NCBI GenBank assembly: GCA_020635355.1
Contig: JACJZW010000007.1
Location: 98,208-162,207, forward strand
Direction of reading: 5' to 3'
Source: Flavobacteriales bacterium
GTDB lineage: Bacteria; Bacteroidota; Bacteroidia; NS11-12g; UBA9320
DNA: 64,000 nt
The number at the start of each line of letters is the position of its first letter. Position 1 is the stretch's first letter. The position numbers and the translations under genes are program-made. Below are positions 43,401 through 49,998 of this stretch, in pieces. Under the pieces are notes generated by a model, which worked only from the letters and a program-made list of their open reading frames with translations, was not told where the DNA came from and did no database searches.

Positions 43401-44271
43401 CTCGTCTGATGGCCGGCCCAAGGGTTACCCGACCGATGTCTTTAATCCGAATTGGGACATTGTTGTTTACCGAAACAACGGATCGCTCCAGATCATCAAT
43501 GGACTTAATATAACCGAGCCCACGCACCAGATACTCCGCCTGATTAATCTCAATGGTTTTAGCCCCAACATCCCTATTCGATTGACGAACGGCCTTCATA
43601 ACGGCATGCAGTGGAATGTTATATGCCCGGAGGGCATCGGGATCAACGTCTATCTGATATTCCTGGACATATCCCCCAATAGAAGCAACCTCGGAAACAC
43701 CTTCAACGGCGGTTAAACCATACTTGACATAGTAGTCCTGAACGGTTCTAATCTCATGTAAATCCCATCCTCCTGTTGGATTTCCATCCGGATCCCGTCC
43801 TTCCAACGTATACCAGAACACCTGACCAAGAGCCGTGGCATCCGGACCAAGAGCAGGTTGTACTCCTTCCGGCAACAAACCCGACTGAAGTGAATTCAAT
43901 TTTTCCAGAACGCGACTTCTGGACCAATAGAATTCCCGATCTTCATTAAAAATAATGTAGATACTACTGAATCCAAATACCGATGAACTTCTGATGGATT
44001 TCACTCCAGGAATCCCCAACAACGCCGAGGTGAGTGGATAGGTTATCTGATCCTCAATATCCTGAGGAGATCGGCCCATCCATTGGGTAAAAACGATCTG
44101 TTGATTTTCACCTATATCCGGTATCGCATCAACCGGTACGGGATCTGATGGCAGGGGATCCAACTTCCACCCAAATGGTGACGTAACACAGCCCCACGCT
44201 ACAAACACGACCATCAGGATAATGGTCACCAGTTTGTTCTCCAGAAAATATCGTATCAACTTATTAAGCAT
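40474..44271 (-). CDS. cusA: CusA/CzcA family heavy-metal RND permease
   Basis: Inner-membrane proton-driven pump expelling copper or silver from the periplasm, 1,265 residues. Family blocks: PVDAIPDIGENQQIVFTQW, RSSSVFGFSSIYIIF, the TM4 relay GIAIAIGTMVDIGIVLSENV, GGMSITWTVEGRERFPVRVR and FIALFGIATDDGVLMGTYL. MLQTGMRAPMGIKIYGPDL holds methionines near the expected metal path. It is about 200 residues longer than E. coli CusA: extra hydrophobic segments after the first membrane block (about residues 530-620) and an extra loop near NKKGHPVRFRVDDQNR. Similar long forms are usual in Bacteroidota. The substrate is taken from context (HMA, CopB). Confidence 0.92.
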   Translation of the reverse strand: MLNKLIRYFLENKLVTIILMVVFVAWGCVTSPFGWKLDPLPSDPVPVDAIPDIGENQQIVFTQWMGRSPQDIEDQITYPLTSALLGIPGVKSIRSSSVFGFSSIYIIFNEDREFYWSRSRVLEKLNSLQSGLLPEGVQPALGPDATALGQVFWYTLEGRDPDGNPTGGWDLHEIRTVQDYYVKYGLTAVEGVSEVASIGGYVQEYQIDVDPDALRAYNIPLHAVMKAVRQSNRDVGAKTIEINQAEYLVRGLGYIKSIDDLERSVVSVNNNVPIRIKDIGRVTLGPAIRRGVLDKDGAEVVGGVVVARYGANPLQVINGVKDKMLELAPGLPRKTLENGVETQLTIVPFYDRTELIYETLGTLEEALALEILITILVVIVMVLNLRASLLIASLLPMAILMVFIAMRYLGVDANIVALSGIAIAIGTMVDIGIVLSENVIKHVRESPSTQPLTLTIYQAASEVSGAIVTAVSTTIVSFIPVFTMEAAEGKLFKPLAFTKTFALLASLVVALIILPTLANWFFGWKVRRRLMAQLINALLFIVGIWATIWVDTWGGLTLMGMSLAWFISRQYGDRGRLIKHLPLVVILIAVTGLLAEYWMPLGANKSMFLNTVFVLIVLGLILGGFYLLEHQYKRILYWCLNNKVKFLVLPVLVILFGSIIWQGFDRVFFPLRKALSAVHVNVTSTATWKSLDHTFPGVGKEFMPSLDEGSFLLMPTSMPHSGVAFNQRVVQQLDMLLANIPEVELSVGKMGRVESALDPAPISMFENIINYKPEFVLNKKGHPVRFRVDDQNRFVLRSGDTLSNEAAIGQQINPDHLIPDDKGHYFRNWREHIHSSNDMWEEIARVTAIPGVTSAPKLQPIETRLVMLQTGMRAPMGIKIYGPDLSTIQRFGMEVEAFLKRVPSVKEESVFADRIVGKPYLELKIDRDAIALYGMSVEELQQAIETAIGGMSITWTVEGRERFPVRVRYPRELRDNPEKLRNVFISTPVGIQVPLGDLVTIDYVRGPQMIRSENTFLVGYVLLDKKDGFAEVDVVNDATRFLNEKIQNGELKVPPGVSYKFSGSYENQVRAEKRLSVIVPLVLIIIFLILYFQFKSISTSLMIFTGIAMAFSGAFIMLWLYGQSWFMDFSVFGANLRDLFHMKVVNLSVAVWVGFIALFGIATDDGVLMGTYLDQSFRKSKPTSLNEIRNAVVHAGQRRIKPAIMTTATTIIALLPVLSSSGRGADIMIPMAIPAFGGMVVACITYFIVPVLYSLREERKLIKSS

Positions 44272-44343
44272 ACCAGTTCATGGTGTTTTGAGCACCGGCT
44301 AACGTATTAATAAAACGGTTAAATGCGAATTACAGGTGGCCTG

Positions 44344-44778
44344 TCAAATGCGAAAGGTCTGTAGCAGAGCCAGACGTTTTAAACGATGAACTTCAGGTTG
44401 AAATAACCTGCTTATGGGAGTCTCCGGGAAGTACCATACACGATTTGTCACTATCCATAAACCGGGATGTCTATCCTTTAGATCCGGATCTTTCTCCCCA
44501 CTCATTTCGCCAAATGGACCATGATCCCTGACCCTTGAATTCATATACCTGAGGCCAGAGAGGGGTGAATTTTGAACCGTATGAGAAGGATGATTAACGG
44601 CATGCTGTTCCAAACGCACAAACACAACTTCAGTATACGTTACAGATGGATGGGGACTTGATATCAAAGGCATCAACAGACAATACCCGATAATCGACGT
44701 CAAAAGAAGTAGTAGAAATAAAACCTGGAGTCTGTTATTTCTCCAGCCTTTATCGAGGTATGTTCTTAAACTCCCCAA
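44344..44778 (-). CDS. Small membrane-anchored protein of unknown function
   Basis: A 144-residue protein I do not recognise. One hydrophobic segment (LQVLFLLLLLTSIIGYCLL, about residues 18-37) is followed by a hydrophilic domain rich in His, Pro and Arg with no cysteine (HPSHTVQNSPLSGL, MNSRVRDHGPFG). It starts at TTG, with no in-frame ATG, four bases after the HMA-MauE gene, and ends 72 bases before cusA. Its place inside the copper operon is the only hint to its role. Confidence 0.55.
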   Translation of the reverse strand: MGSLRTYLDKGWRNNRLQVLFLLLLLTSIIGYCLLMPLISSPHPSVTYTEVVFVRLEQHAVNHPSHTVQNSPLSGLRYMNSRVRDHGPFGEMSGEKDPDLKDRHPGLWIVTNRVWYFPETPISRLFQPEVHRLKRLALLQTFRI

Positions 44779-44782
44779 ACTT

Positions 44783-45508
44783 TTACATCATCAGCATCCA
44801 AAGTGCCATAACCACCATAGTAACATCTTCCACAATGGTAACTGTACTCATTGGAAGGTTAAAAACCGTTCCTAAGCACGCGCAACGAATTTCATCTTTC
44901 CGCAAATTAGCCCGTATGACCCCGATAGCACTCACACCCAAAATCACAACCGTAACGGCGTTCAGGATCTCCGGTTGAAAATTGATCAGATACCCAATAC
45001 CCAAAGCCAGCTCCACGAACGGGTAGATCAAGCCCCAGGCAGGAACAGCCTTGGCAACGATGTCGTACATACGATACGATTGGGCAAATTCCCGAACATT
45101 CAACAGCTTAAAAAAGGAGAACACGAGGAAGAAGCCGGACATAAAGTGGCGCATCCAACGATCGAATGAAAATTGGGCGTCATTCAGTTGAACCAGGTAG
45201 CTTACACCCACCAGAAACAACACGATTAAAATCAAAGGTTTGTAGGTTGCCACCGATTTTTCGGGTAATGCCTTGTCTTCAATCGATGTGTGTGTATTTG
45301 CCAAGCCCGTTACTCGAAAATGTGTTTGATTCTCCATGATTTCTTGCAATGCCTGGAGTGATAAAGCATTTGTATGTTCCACTTCGGCGATGGCGGTTGT
45401 AAGATCCACATCTACCGAGGTTACCCCTTCCACAGAAGCCAACGTTCGTTGAACCGTTGCCACGCATCCTTGACACGTCATTCCTGAAATTGTGTATTTC
45501 GTTTTCAT
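44783..45508 (-). CDS. HMA-MauE/DoxX-like membrane fusion protein
   Basis: A 241-residue protein joining a cytoplasmic-type HMA domain (GMTCQGCVATVQRTL, C12 and C15; about residues 1-68) to a four-helix MauE/DoxX-like membrane domain (about residues 90-241). The membrane part has LVGVSYLVQLNDAQF, YMYD-like RMYDIVAK, PFVELALGIGYL and a CxC in RCACLGTVFNLP, as in the MauE family. MauE proteins act in disulfide formation or redox maturation; with a metal domain attached, copper handling or thiol oxidation is likely. First gene downstream of the AraC operator, starting at ATG 45508. Confidence 0.85.
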   Translation of the reverse strand: MKTKYTISGMTCQGCVATVQRTLASVEGVTSVDVDLTTAIAEVEHTNALSLQALQEIMENQTHFRVTGLANTHTSIEDKALPEKSVATYKPLILIVLFLVGVSYLVQLNDAQFSFDRWMRHFMSGFFLVFSFFKLLNVREFAQSYRMYDIVAKAVPAWGLIYPFVELALGIGYLINFQPEILNAVTVVILGVSAIGVIRANLRKDEIRCACLGTVFNLPMSTVTIVEDVTMVVMALWMLMM

Positions 45509-45515
45509 AGTGACA

Positions 45516-45523
45516 CAAAGGTC
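45516..45523 (-). promoter_or_regulatory. -7 box of the HMA-MauE/cus transcription unit
   Basis: Minus strand GACCTTTG (first base off TAnnTTTG), ending seven bases before the ATG at 45508. It lies 23 bases downstream of the direct repeats at 45547-45580. No good -33 element at normal spacing, as expected of an activator-dependent promoter. Confidence 0.45.
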
Positions 45524-45546
45524 TGTTTACTTCCAACCGAAGATGT

Positions 45547-45580
45547 TACACCATTTTGTATTCCGCGTACAACATTTTGT
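45547..45580. promoter_or_regulatory. Tandem direct repeats, proposed AraC operator
   Basis: TACACCATTTTGT (45547-45559) and TACAACATTTTGT (45568-45580): 12 of 13 bases identical and exactly 21 bases apart, two helical turns. Directly repeated half sites at this spacing, next to the -35 region, are the usual layout for AraC-family activators. The element fills the gap between the araC-type gene and its likely target. Confidence 0.65.
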
Positions 45581-46143
45581 CAAATCTGATTTTTCGGAAT
45601 CCGTATTGGATGTCCCGAAATTCTGAAGGTGGTTGGTGTGACGCCAGTAACCTGCTTGAACTGCTTTGAAAGGTAAGCCGCACTTGCGTATCCCAGCTCA
45701 TCTGCCACCTCAGCCAGTGTGCATTCTTTGAATAACAACCATTCCTTTGCCTTCTCAATCCGAAGTCGGATGACATACTCTTCCAGTGTTATCCCTACCA
45801 CAGTAGAGAATAACCTGCTTGCCTTTTGATAGTCGGCATTGAACCGTTCCTTGACAAATTGCGATAGCTTTACAGCACTTCCCATACTCAAGGAATCCAC
45901 ATAACGCATGGCGATGTGCTTTAGCTGTTCAATTTGTTGTTCCTGGACATTCTGAAGGCGTTTAAAGCCATCGTCTTCCAGTAATTGATCCAATTTTCTG
46001 GATTGTGTGTCTGACAGGTGATGATCAATCTGAACCACCCCTAGTTGTACCTCAACCGAAGTGGCTCCGATCTGTTTAAAGGTGCGTTCAACGGATTGAA
46101 CGCACCTGGGGCATACCATGTCTTTTATATGAATTAGATTCAT
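45580..46143 (-). CDS. AraC family regulator with N-terminal HMA-like CxxC domain
   Basis: A 187-residue regulator. The N-terminus (about residues 1-70) looks like an HMA domain: MNLIHIKDMVCPRCVQSVER with C11 and C14, followed by VEVQLGVVQI. The C-terminal half is a full AraC DNA-binding domain with two helix-turn-helix motifs (CTLAEVADELGYASAAYLS and KQVTGVTPTTFR). So the sensor is the metal site itself, not a sugar-binding cupin. It would sense copper in the cytoplasm and activate the unit downstream. It overlaps the upstream propeller gene by four bases, and the stop codon overlaps the proposed operator. Confidence 0.87.
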   Translation of the reverse strand: MNLIHIKDMVCPRCVQSVERTFKQIGATSVEVQLGVVQIDHHLSDTQSRKLDQLLEDDGFKRLQNVQEQQIEQLKHIAMRYVDSLSMGSAVKLSQFVKERFNADYQKASRLFSTVVGITLEEYVIRLRIEKAKEWLLFKECTLAEVADELGYASAAYLSKQFKQVTGVTPTTFRISGHPIRIPKNQI

Positions 46144-47258
46144 TGTGGTTGCAATTGATAGAGGGCACTTTCTGTGTAGGACACGAAATACAACCGATTG
46201 TTTTTATCCACCACCAAACCTGTGATTCCTTCAATTCCGGTCTCCACCCTACCCAGTTCTTCACCCGATTGTGCATGAATGCACAAAATGGTTCCGGTTT
46301 TATGGTCGGATAGAAAAACACGGTCACCGTTCAGGGCAATACCACAGTATTGTTGAACCTGATCTTCGGAAAAAACAGAATAATCAGCCTTGTATGACGC
46401 GTGATCCGCCAACACTTCATTTCGAAGAGGAAGTGAACTCAATCGTTCCTTTGAACGAAGATCAATCTTTAATACACGGCTATTTCCGTTATCCACCATA
46501 TAGAGGAACTCCCGTTTGTCATCAATTTCTAGATGACTAGGAACGCCTTCTATACGTTTAAACGAAATTCCGCCATATCGATGGATAATGCCATCGTCAT
46601 GGTTGGAGTTTCCCGCGCCATGATCATTGCGGAAGTCATACATCACTAAATAACCGTTAAACCCGTCGGTCACCCAATACACATTGTCCCGTTCCCAGGC
46701 AATCCCCATGGAATAGGGACTTCCGTGCAACATGTCCATGTGGCTGCCGTTTCCTCCGGATGGCTGAGCATATACGTTCAGATCCGCACTCCAAAGTGCC
46801 GGGCCTGTGAACGAACCGTTTTGGTGATTGGCATCCAATATTCCGGATGATGTGGCCCAAAATCCGTTGTCCCCAAAAGCAATTCCCGTGGGCATGGACA
46901 TAAAATGCCAGGCATTTCCATCCCGTCGGTGATCAGCTTTGGGGTTTCCTGTTGAGACACCGGTAAACATGATGGTGGATCCACCCGTGTTCACAAAATC
47001 CTCATTCACCACCCACAATTCATCCGATCTCCCTGGATTAAAATCCAGATCGGTTGGACGCATCAATCCGGAATTGGGTCCGGCTAATTCCAACACCTTG
47101 GGTTGATTCTCTCCGTAACTTGACCGGGGAGATGGTTTGAAAAATTCCGGTATGGTATTGATGGCATCCTCTTTGGGCGCCGGAGCCGCGTCCTTTTTAC
47201 ATGCCTGTATCAGTACGAAACAAGTAACCAGAAGCACCGTTTTATTCAAGTAATTCAT
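46140..47258 (-). CDS. Beta-propeller (NHL-like) lipoprotein of the copper island
   Basis: Exported 372-residue lipoprotein (lipobox LIQAC, C20). The body looks like an NHL/SMP-30-type six-blade propeller, with blades such as RPTDLDFNPGRSDELWVVNE, MPTGIAFGDNGFWATSS, YSMGIAWERDNVYWVTDGF, LEIDDKREFLYMVDNGNSRV and ITGLVVDKNNRLYFVSY. Histidines and methionines cluster at GNGSHMDMLHGSPYSMG and NSNHDDGIIHRYGG; I infer possible metal ligands. Its function is unknown. It follows the MbnH-like gene after 12 bases and overlaps the AraC gene by four. Confidence 0.8.
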   Translation of the reverse strand: MNYLNKTVLLVTCFVLIQACKKDAAPAPKEDAINTIPEFFKPSPRSSYGENQPKVLELAGPNSGLMRPTDLDFNPGRSDELWVVNEDFVNTGGSTIMFTGVSTGNPKADHRRDGNAWHFMSMPTGIAFGDNGFWATSSGILDANHQNGSFTGPALWSADLNVYAQPSGGNGSHMDMLHGSPYSMGIAWERDNVYWVTDGFNGYLVMYDFRNDHGAGNSNHDDGIIHRYGGISFKRIEGVPSHLEIDDKREFLYMVDNGNSRVLKIDLRSKERLSSLPLRNEVLADHASYKADYSVFSEDQVQQYCGIALNGDRVFLSDHKTGTILCIHAQSGEELGRVETGIEGITGLVVDKNNRLYFVSYTESALYQLQPQ

Positions 47259-47270
47259 ATTAACCGGATA

Positions 47271-48362
47271 TTAAAAGGGTGAAGCATAGCGAGGATCGGT
47301 TAACAACGACTCGTCTGTTAACGTTTTGAGAAAAGCCACCAAATCTGCCTTTTGCTGCGTGCTGAGCATCAACCCCGTTTCGCGTGTTTGCTCCAGAGCT
47401 TGATCCAGCGCAGATGACGCCACCAACCCGGTATTGTAATGATCCACCACTTCTTCAAGTGACTTAAATCGTCCATCGTGCATATACGGAGCCGTCACGG
47501 CAATATTTCGCAGACTCGGCACTTTGAACTTGCCCTTATCCGCCATATTCATCGTAACCTTTTCCCGTCCGTCATCGGCAAACTGCCCATCGCCATCCAA
47601 ACCGTTATTCATGTACTCATCGTTCTCGAAATTATCACCGCCATGACAGTGAGCGCAATCCGCCCCGCTTTCATCCGGGAAGAATTTGTTGTATTCCGTG
47701 TTAAACAGAACATAACCACGTTTTTCGCTCTCTGTAAATACCGTAGAATCGGCTAGAAACTGATCGTACTTTGAGCGATTCGAAACAATGGAGTTCATGA
47801 ACTGCTCCATAGCCAGTGACATTTTCTCAGGAGTGATTTCCTCAGATCCGAATGTTCGTTTGAATTGATTCCGATAGGTTTCACTTGCGCTGAGTTTTGC
47901 CACCACATTTTCCAAGGTTTCGTCCATCTCCAATTCATCCTGAATGGGCTTGAGCGATTGATCCCGTAACAAATGTGCGCGTCCATCCCAGAAAAATTCA
48001 TTGGAATTCCAGGCCATGTTGAACACGCCCATGGCTTGACGTTTCCCGGGTTTCTTCCGTATGCCGATGGAAAATGTGGCGGTATCGCTAAAGGCAAATT
48101 CCTGTAGATGACAGGAGGCACAAGCCTGTGACCCATCACCGGAAAGCATCTTTTCGTAAAAGAGCATTCTTCCCAGTTTTACACCTTGAACGGTCAGTGG
48201 ATTATCGGACGCAATTTCCGGCGCCACAAAGTTTCCATAATCCAACACATACGGCGTTGAATCCTGTGTAATATCGGAGGTTGAAGGTACGTCGTCGTCC
48301 TTACAACCCTGAATCACCCCAACACCTAGTGCCAGGGCAATCATCCATCTTGGGAACGACAT
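47271..48362 (-). CDS. MbnH/MauG-like di-haem cytochrome c peroxidase family lipoprotein
   Basis: Periplasmic di-haem enzyme of 363 residues with lipobox VIQGC (C20). Haem motifs: CASCH (C81-H85) and CAHCH (C236-H240). Other blocks: VKLGRMLFYEKMLS, NEFFWDGRAHLLRDQ, FKVPSLRNIAVTAPYMHDGR and a C-terminal KADLVAFLKTL. In methanotrophs, MbnH oxidises a tryptophan of its partner MbnP to kynurenine to build a copper site. The gene directly downstream of an MbnP-like gene (six bases apart) supports that role here. It differs from the peroxidase at 30427-31437 in sequence and context. Confidence 0.88.
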   Translation of the reverse strand: MSFPRWMIALALGVGVIQGCKDDDVPSTSDITQDSTPYVLDYGNFVAPEIASDNPLTVQGVKLGRMLFYEKMLSGDGSQACASCHLQEFAFSDTATFSIGIRKKPGKRQAMGVFNMAWNSNEFFWDGRAHLLRDQSLKPIQDELEMDETLENVVAKLSASETYRNQFKRTFGSEEITPEKMSLAMEQFMNSIVSNRSKYDQFLADSTVFTESEKRGYVLFNTEYNKFFPDESGADCAHCHGGDNFENDEYMNNGLDGDGQFADDGREKVTMNMADKGKFKVPSLRNIAVTAPYMHDGRFKSLEEVVDHYNTGLVASSALDQALEQTRETGLMLSTQQKADLVAFLKTLTDESLLTDPRYASPF

Positions 48363-48368
48363 AACTGT

Positions 48369-49325
48369 TTATTGAACTACCAACTTTTTGGTGAGTCGGC
48401 CAGCCGAAGTCAGTACGTCCACCATGTAAGCTCCAGGCTGATTAACCTCAATAGTGGTTTGGGAAGTAGTCATGCTTCTGCGAATAACTTCCTGACCCAA
48501 CAGGTTTCGAACAATTACCTCACCGGATGAGACACCGGCTGCACTTAAATCGATGGTTACATCGGATGTTGTTGGGTTGGGATACATCCCAAGTAGTGCC
48601 TGGTTGAGACTAGGTGCCGATAGGGTATTGGTCTCACCTGTGGTGGATGAAAACACGTACAGTTGGAAGTTGCGCAACACATAGGCCGCTTCATCGTAAT
48701 CACCATGAACAATGAGTCCCTTGCTTACGGCAATGTTTCGAATGGCTTCAGTATAATCCGCATTCAATGAAATGACCAGATCATTGCCATCTTTAGTGGC
48801 TGCAGTTGGAATGCTGATATCGAAGTAATTCTGATTGCCCAGCGCATGAAATTCAAAGTTCGTGGTGAGGTTATCACCCGCCTTTCCTTCCATGGCCACA
48901 AATCGGTAACCCGCTTGCCAACCCCAATGCATTGAGGGTGATTTTGGTGACAGTGGATGACTTGCCGGCCATTTGGACGGATCACTATTATTTTCAAATG
49001 GATCAACACCCACGGAAAACTTGATGGCCTCCACGGAATCAATGTTATTGAATGACCCGATGGATTCATCTGTTGATGCGCCGGCATCTACCAGCAAATA
49101 AGCATCTGCTTTGGTTTCTTTCCCACCATCGTGAATGATGGATATTTTGGATATGTAATACTCCAACCTGGACAATTTGAAGGCATCGTTCAAGTTGTTT
49201 TTGGAGGCTGAATTGAAGGCGAAGTTTTGATCGCCTAACTTATGGTTGATATTGAAACGAACGTTGGTTTGTGCATGCACAACGGTTCCCGCAAGAAGAA
49301 GGAGAACAACTACTATATTTTTCAT
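48369..49325 (-). CDS. MbnP-like copper-binding protein with T9SS sorting domain
   Basis: Secreted 318-residue protein. Signal peptide MKNIVVVLLLLAGTVVHAQ; then an MbnP-type domain (about residues 20-240) with VRFNINHKLGDQNFAF, LSRLEYYISKISI, GVDPFENNSDPS, HPLSPKSPSMHWGWQAGYRF and FEFHALGNQNYFDI. The C-terminus is a T9SS type A domain (MYPNPTTSDVTIDL to RLTKKLVVQ). The tryptophans in MHWGWQ and the histidines are candidate copper-site residues. The sorting tail predicts display on the cell surface, unlike periplasmic MbnP. It begins the MbnP-MbnH-propeller-AraC unit. Start: ATG 49325 from the signal peptide and promoter; the frame is open 24 codons upstream. Confidence 0.85.
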   Translation of the reverse strand: MKNIVVVLLLLAGTVVHAQTNVRFNINHKLGDQNFAFNSASKNNLNDAFKLSRLEYYISKISIIHDGGKETKADAYLLVDAGASTDESIGSFNNIDSVEAIKFSVGVDPFENNSDPSKWPASHPLSPKSPSMHWGWQAGYRFVAMEGKAGDNLTTNFEFHALGNQNYFDISIPTAATKDGNDLVISLNADYTEAIRNIAVSKGLIVHGDYDEAAYVLRNFQLYVFSSTTGETNTLSAPSLNQALLGMYPNPTTSDVTIDLSAAGVSSGEVIVRNLLGQEVIRRSMTTSQTTIEVNQPGAYMVDVLTSAGRLTKKLVVQ

Positions 49326-49337
49326 ATGATTTCGATT

Positions 49338-49369
49338 TAAAGATAATTTGATGAGAGAGTGGAAGCCAA
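49338..49369 (-). promoter_or_regulatory. Promoter of the MbnP-like operon
   Basis: Minus strand TTG (49369-49367), 21-base spacer, TATCTTTA (49345-49338; only the last base differs from TAnnTTTG). The ATG at 49325 is 12 bases further on. No copy of the AraC-type repeat is visible here. Confidence 0.55.
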
Positions 49370-49384
49370 CAAAACTTCCGGGTA

Positions 49385-49804
49385 TCAAATTCTCCAAATC
49401 TGTAGGACCTCCTGTTCGTGAATAAACTTCCGCGACTCAGGAGGGATGTATCGAACGTAGGTAAGCTCGCTCACAAACGATCCTTCCATACGAAGGGTTT
49501 CACAAAGGATTATACCTCCATCAGGGGTCAAATCTGACGGGGTTGAAATCGGTTCGATGGTTTTTTGCACCACCGGAACCAGGTGATAAACCGACACGTT
49601 GGAACAGCACGGCTCCCGATGAAATCCGGCATCAAACTGCTGATCTTCGCAACCGGGTCCACAGGTCTCCGCGGCCGACAATAAAGCGACGTCCTGCACA
49701 TGGCCTCCGCACAAATGAGCATTCACCGCAACACCCAGTGATGAGCCCATCATCAGGATTGCCAGAACGAATGACGAAATGTGTGTAAACCTCGACCGTG
49801 TCAT
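49385..49804 (-). CDS. HYC_CC_PP-type cysteine-rich exported protein
   Basis: A 139-residue exported protein matching the HYC_CC_PP pattern known from Bacteroidota: H-L-C at residues 30-32 (VNAHLCGGHV), CC at 66-67 (EPCCSN), and PP near the end (YIPPESRKF). Signal sequence or membrane anchor FVLAILMMGSSLGVAV. C48 and C52 (TCGPGCED) add to the cluster. Family function is unknown, but members recur next to copper and TonB genes. It starts ATG 49804, nine bases after a -7 box, and stands upstream of the MbnP-like gene, which has its own promoter. Confidence 0.78.
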   Translation of the reverse strand: MTRSRFTHISSFVLAILMMGSSLGVAVNAHLCGGHVQDVALLSAAETCGPGCEDQQFDAGFHREPCCSNVSVYHLVPVVQKTIEPISTPSDLTPDGGIILCETLRMEGSFVSELTYVRYIPPESRKFIHEQEVLQIWRI

Positions 49805-49813
49805 TGAGATGTA

Positions 49814-49821
49814 CGAATATA
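49814..49821 (-). promoter_or_regulatory. -7 box of the HYC_CC_PP gene
   Basis: Minus strand TATATTCG, one mismatch to TAnnTTTG, ending nine bases before the ATG at 49804. A TTTG ending at 49845 lies 23 bases upstream. Confidence 0.4.
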
Positions 49822-49954
49822 GGTATTCAGACTAAAATTTGCCACAAACAACATGGAACCATACGCTCAAACAGAATCACCCATCAACTGTTATCCCTTG
49901 AAGTAATTCGGAAATCAAAATCACTATTTGTTACCCGATCCATTCAACATAAAA

Positions 49955-49962
49955 TATCTTTG
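49955..49962 (+). promoter_or_regulatory. -7 box of the third RND adaptor gene
   Basis: TATCTTTG, perfect TAnnTTTG. The nearest TTG (49928-49930) is 24 bases upstream. The leader to the ATG at 49999 is about 30 bases and lacks a Shine-Dalgarno sequence. Confidence 0.5.
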
Positions 49963-49998
49963 TCCGCCACTTGTGGCACACCTGGTAATTTGGCCTTT

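Noticed and set aside
44272..44343. Second AraC operator in front of cusA
   Set aside because: No TACAnCATTTTGT match could be found in the 72-base gap.
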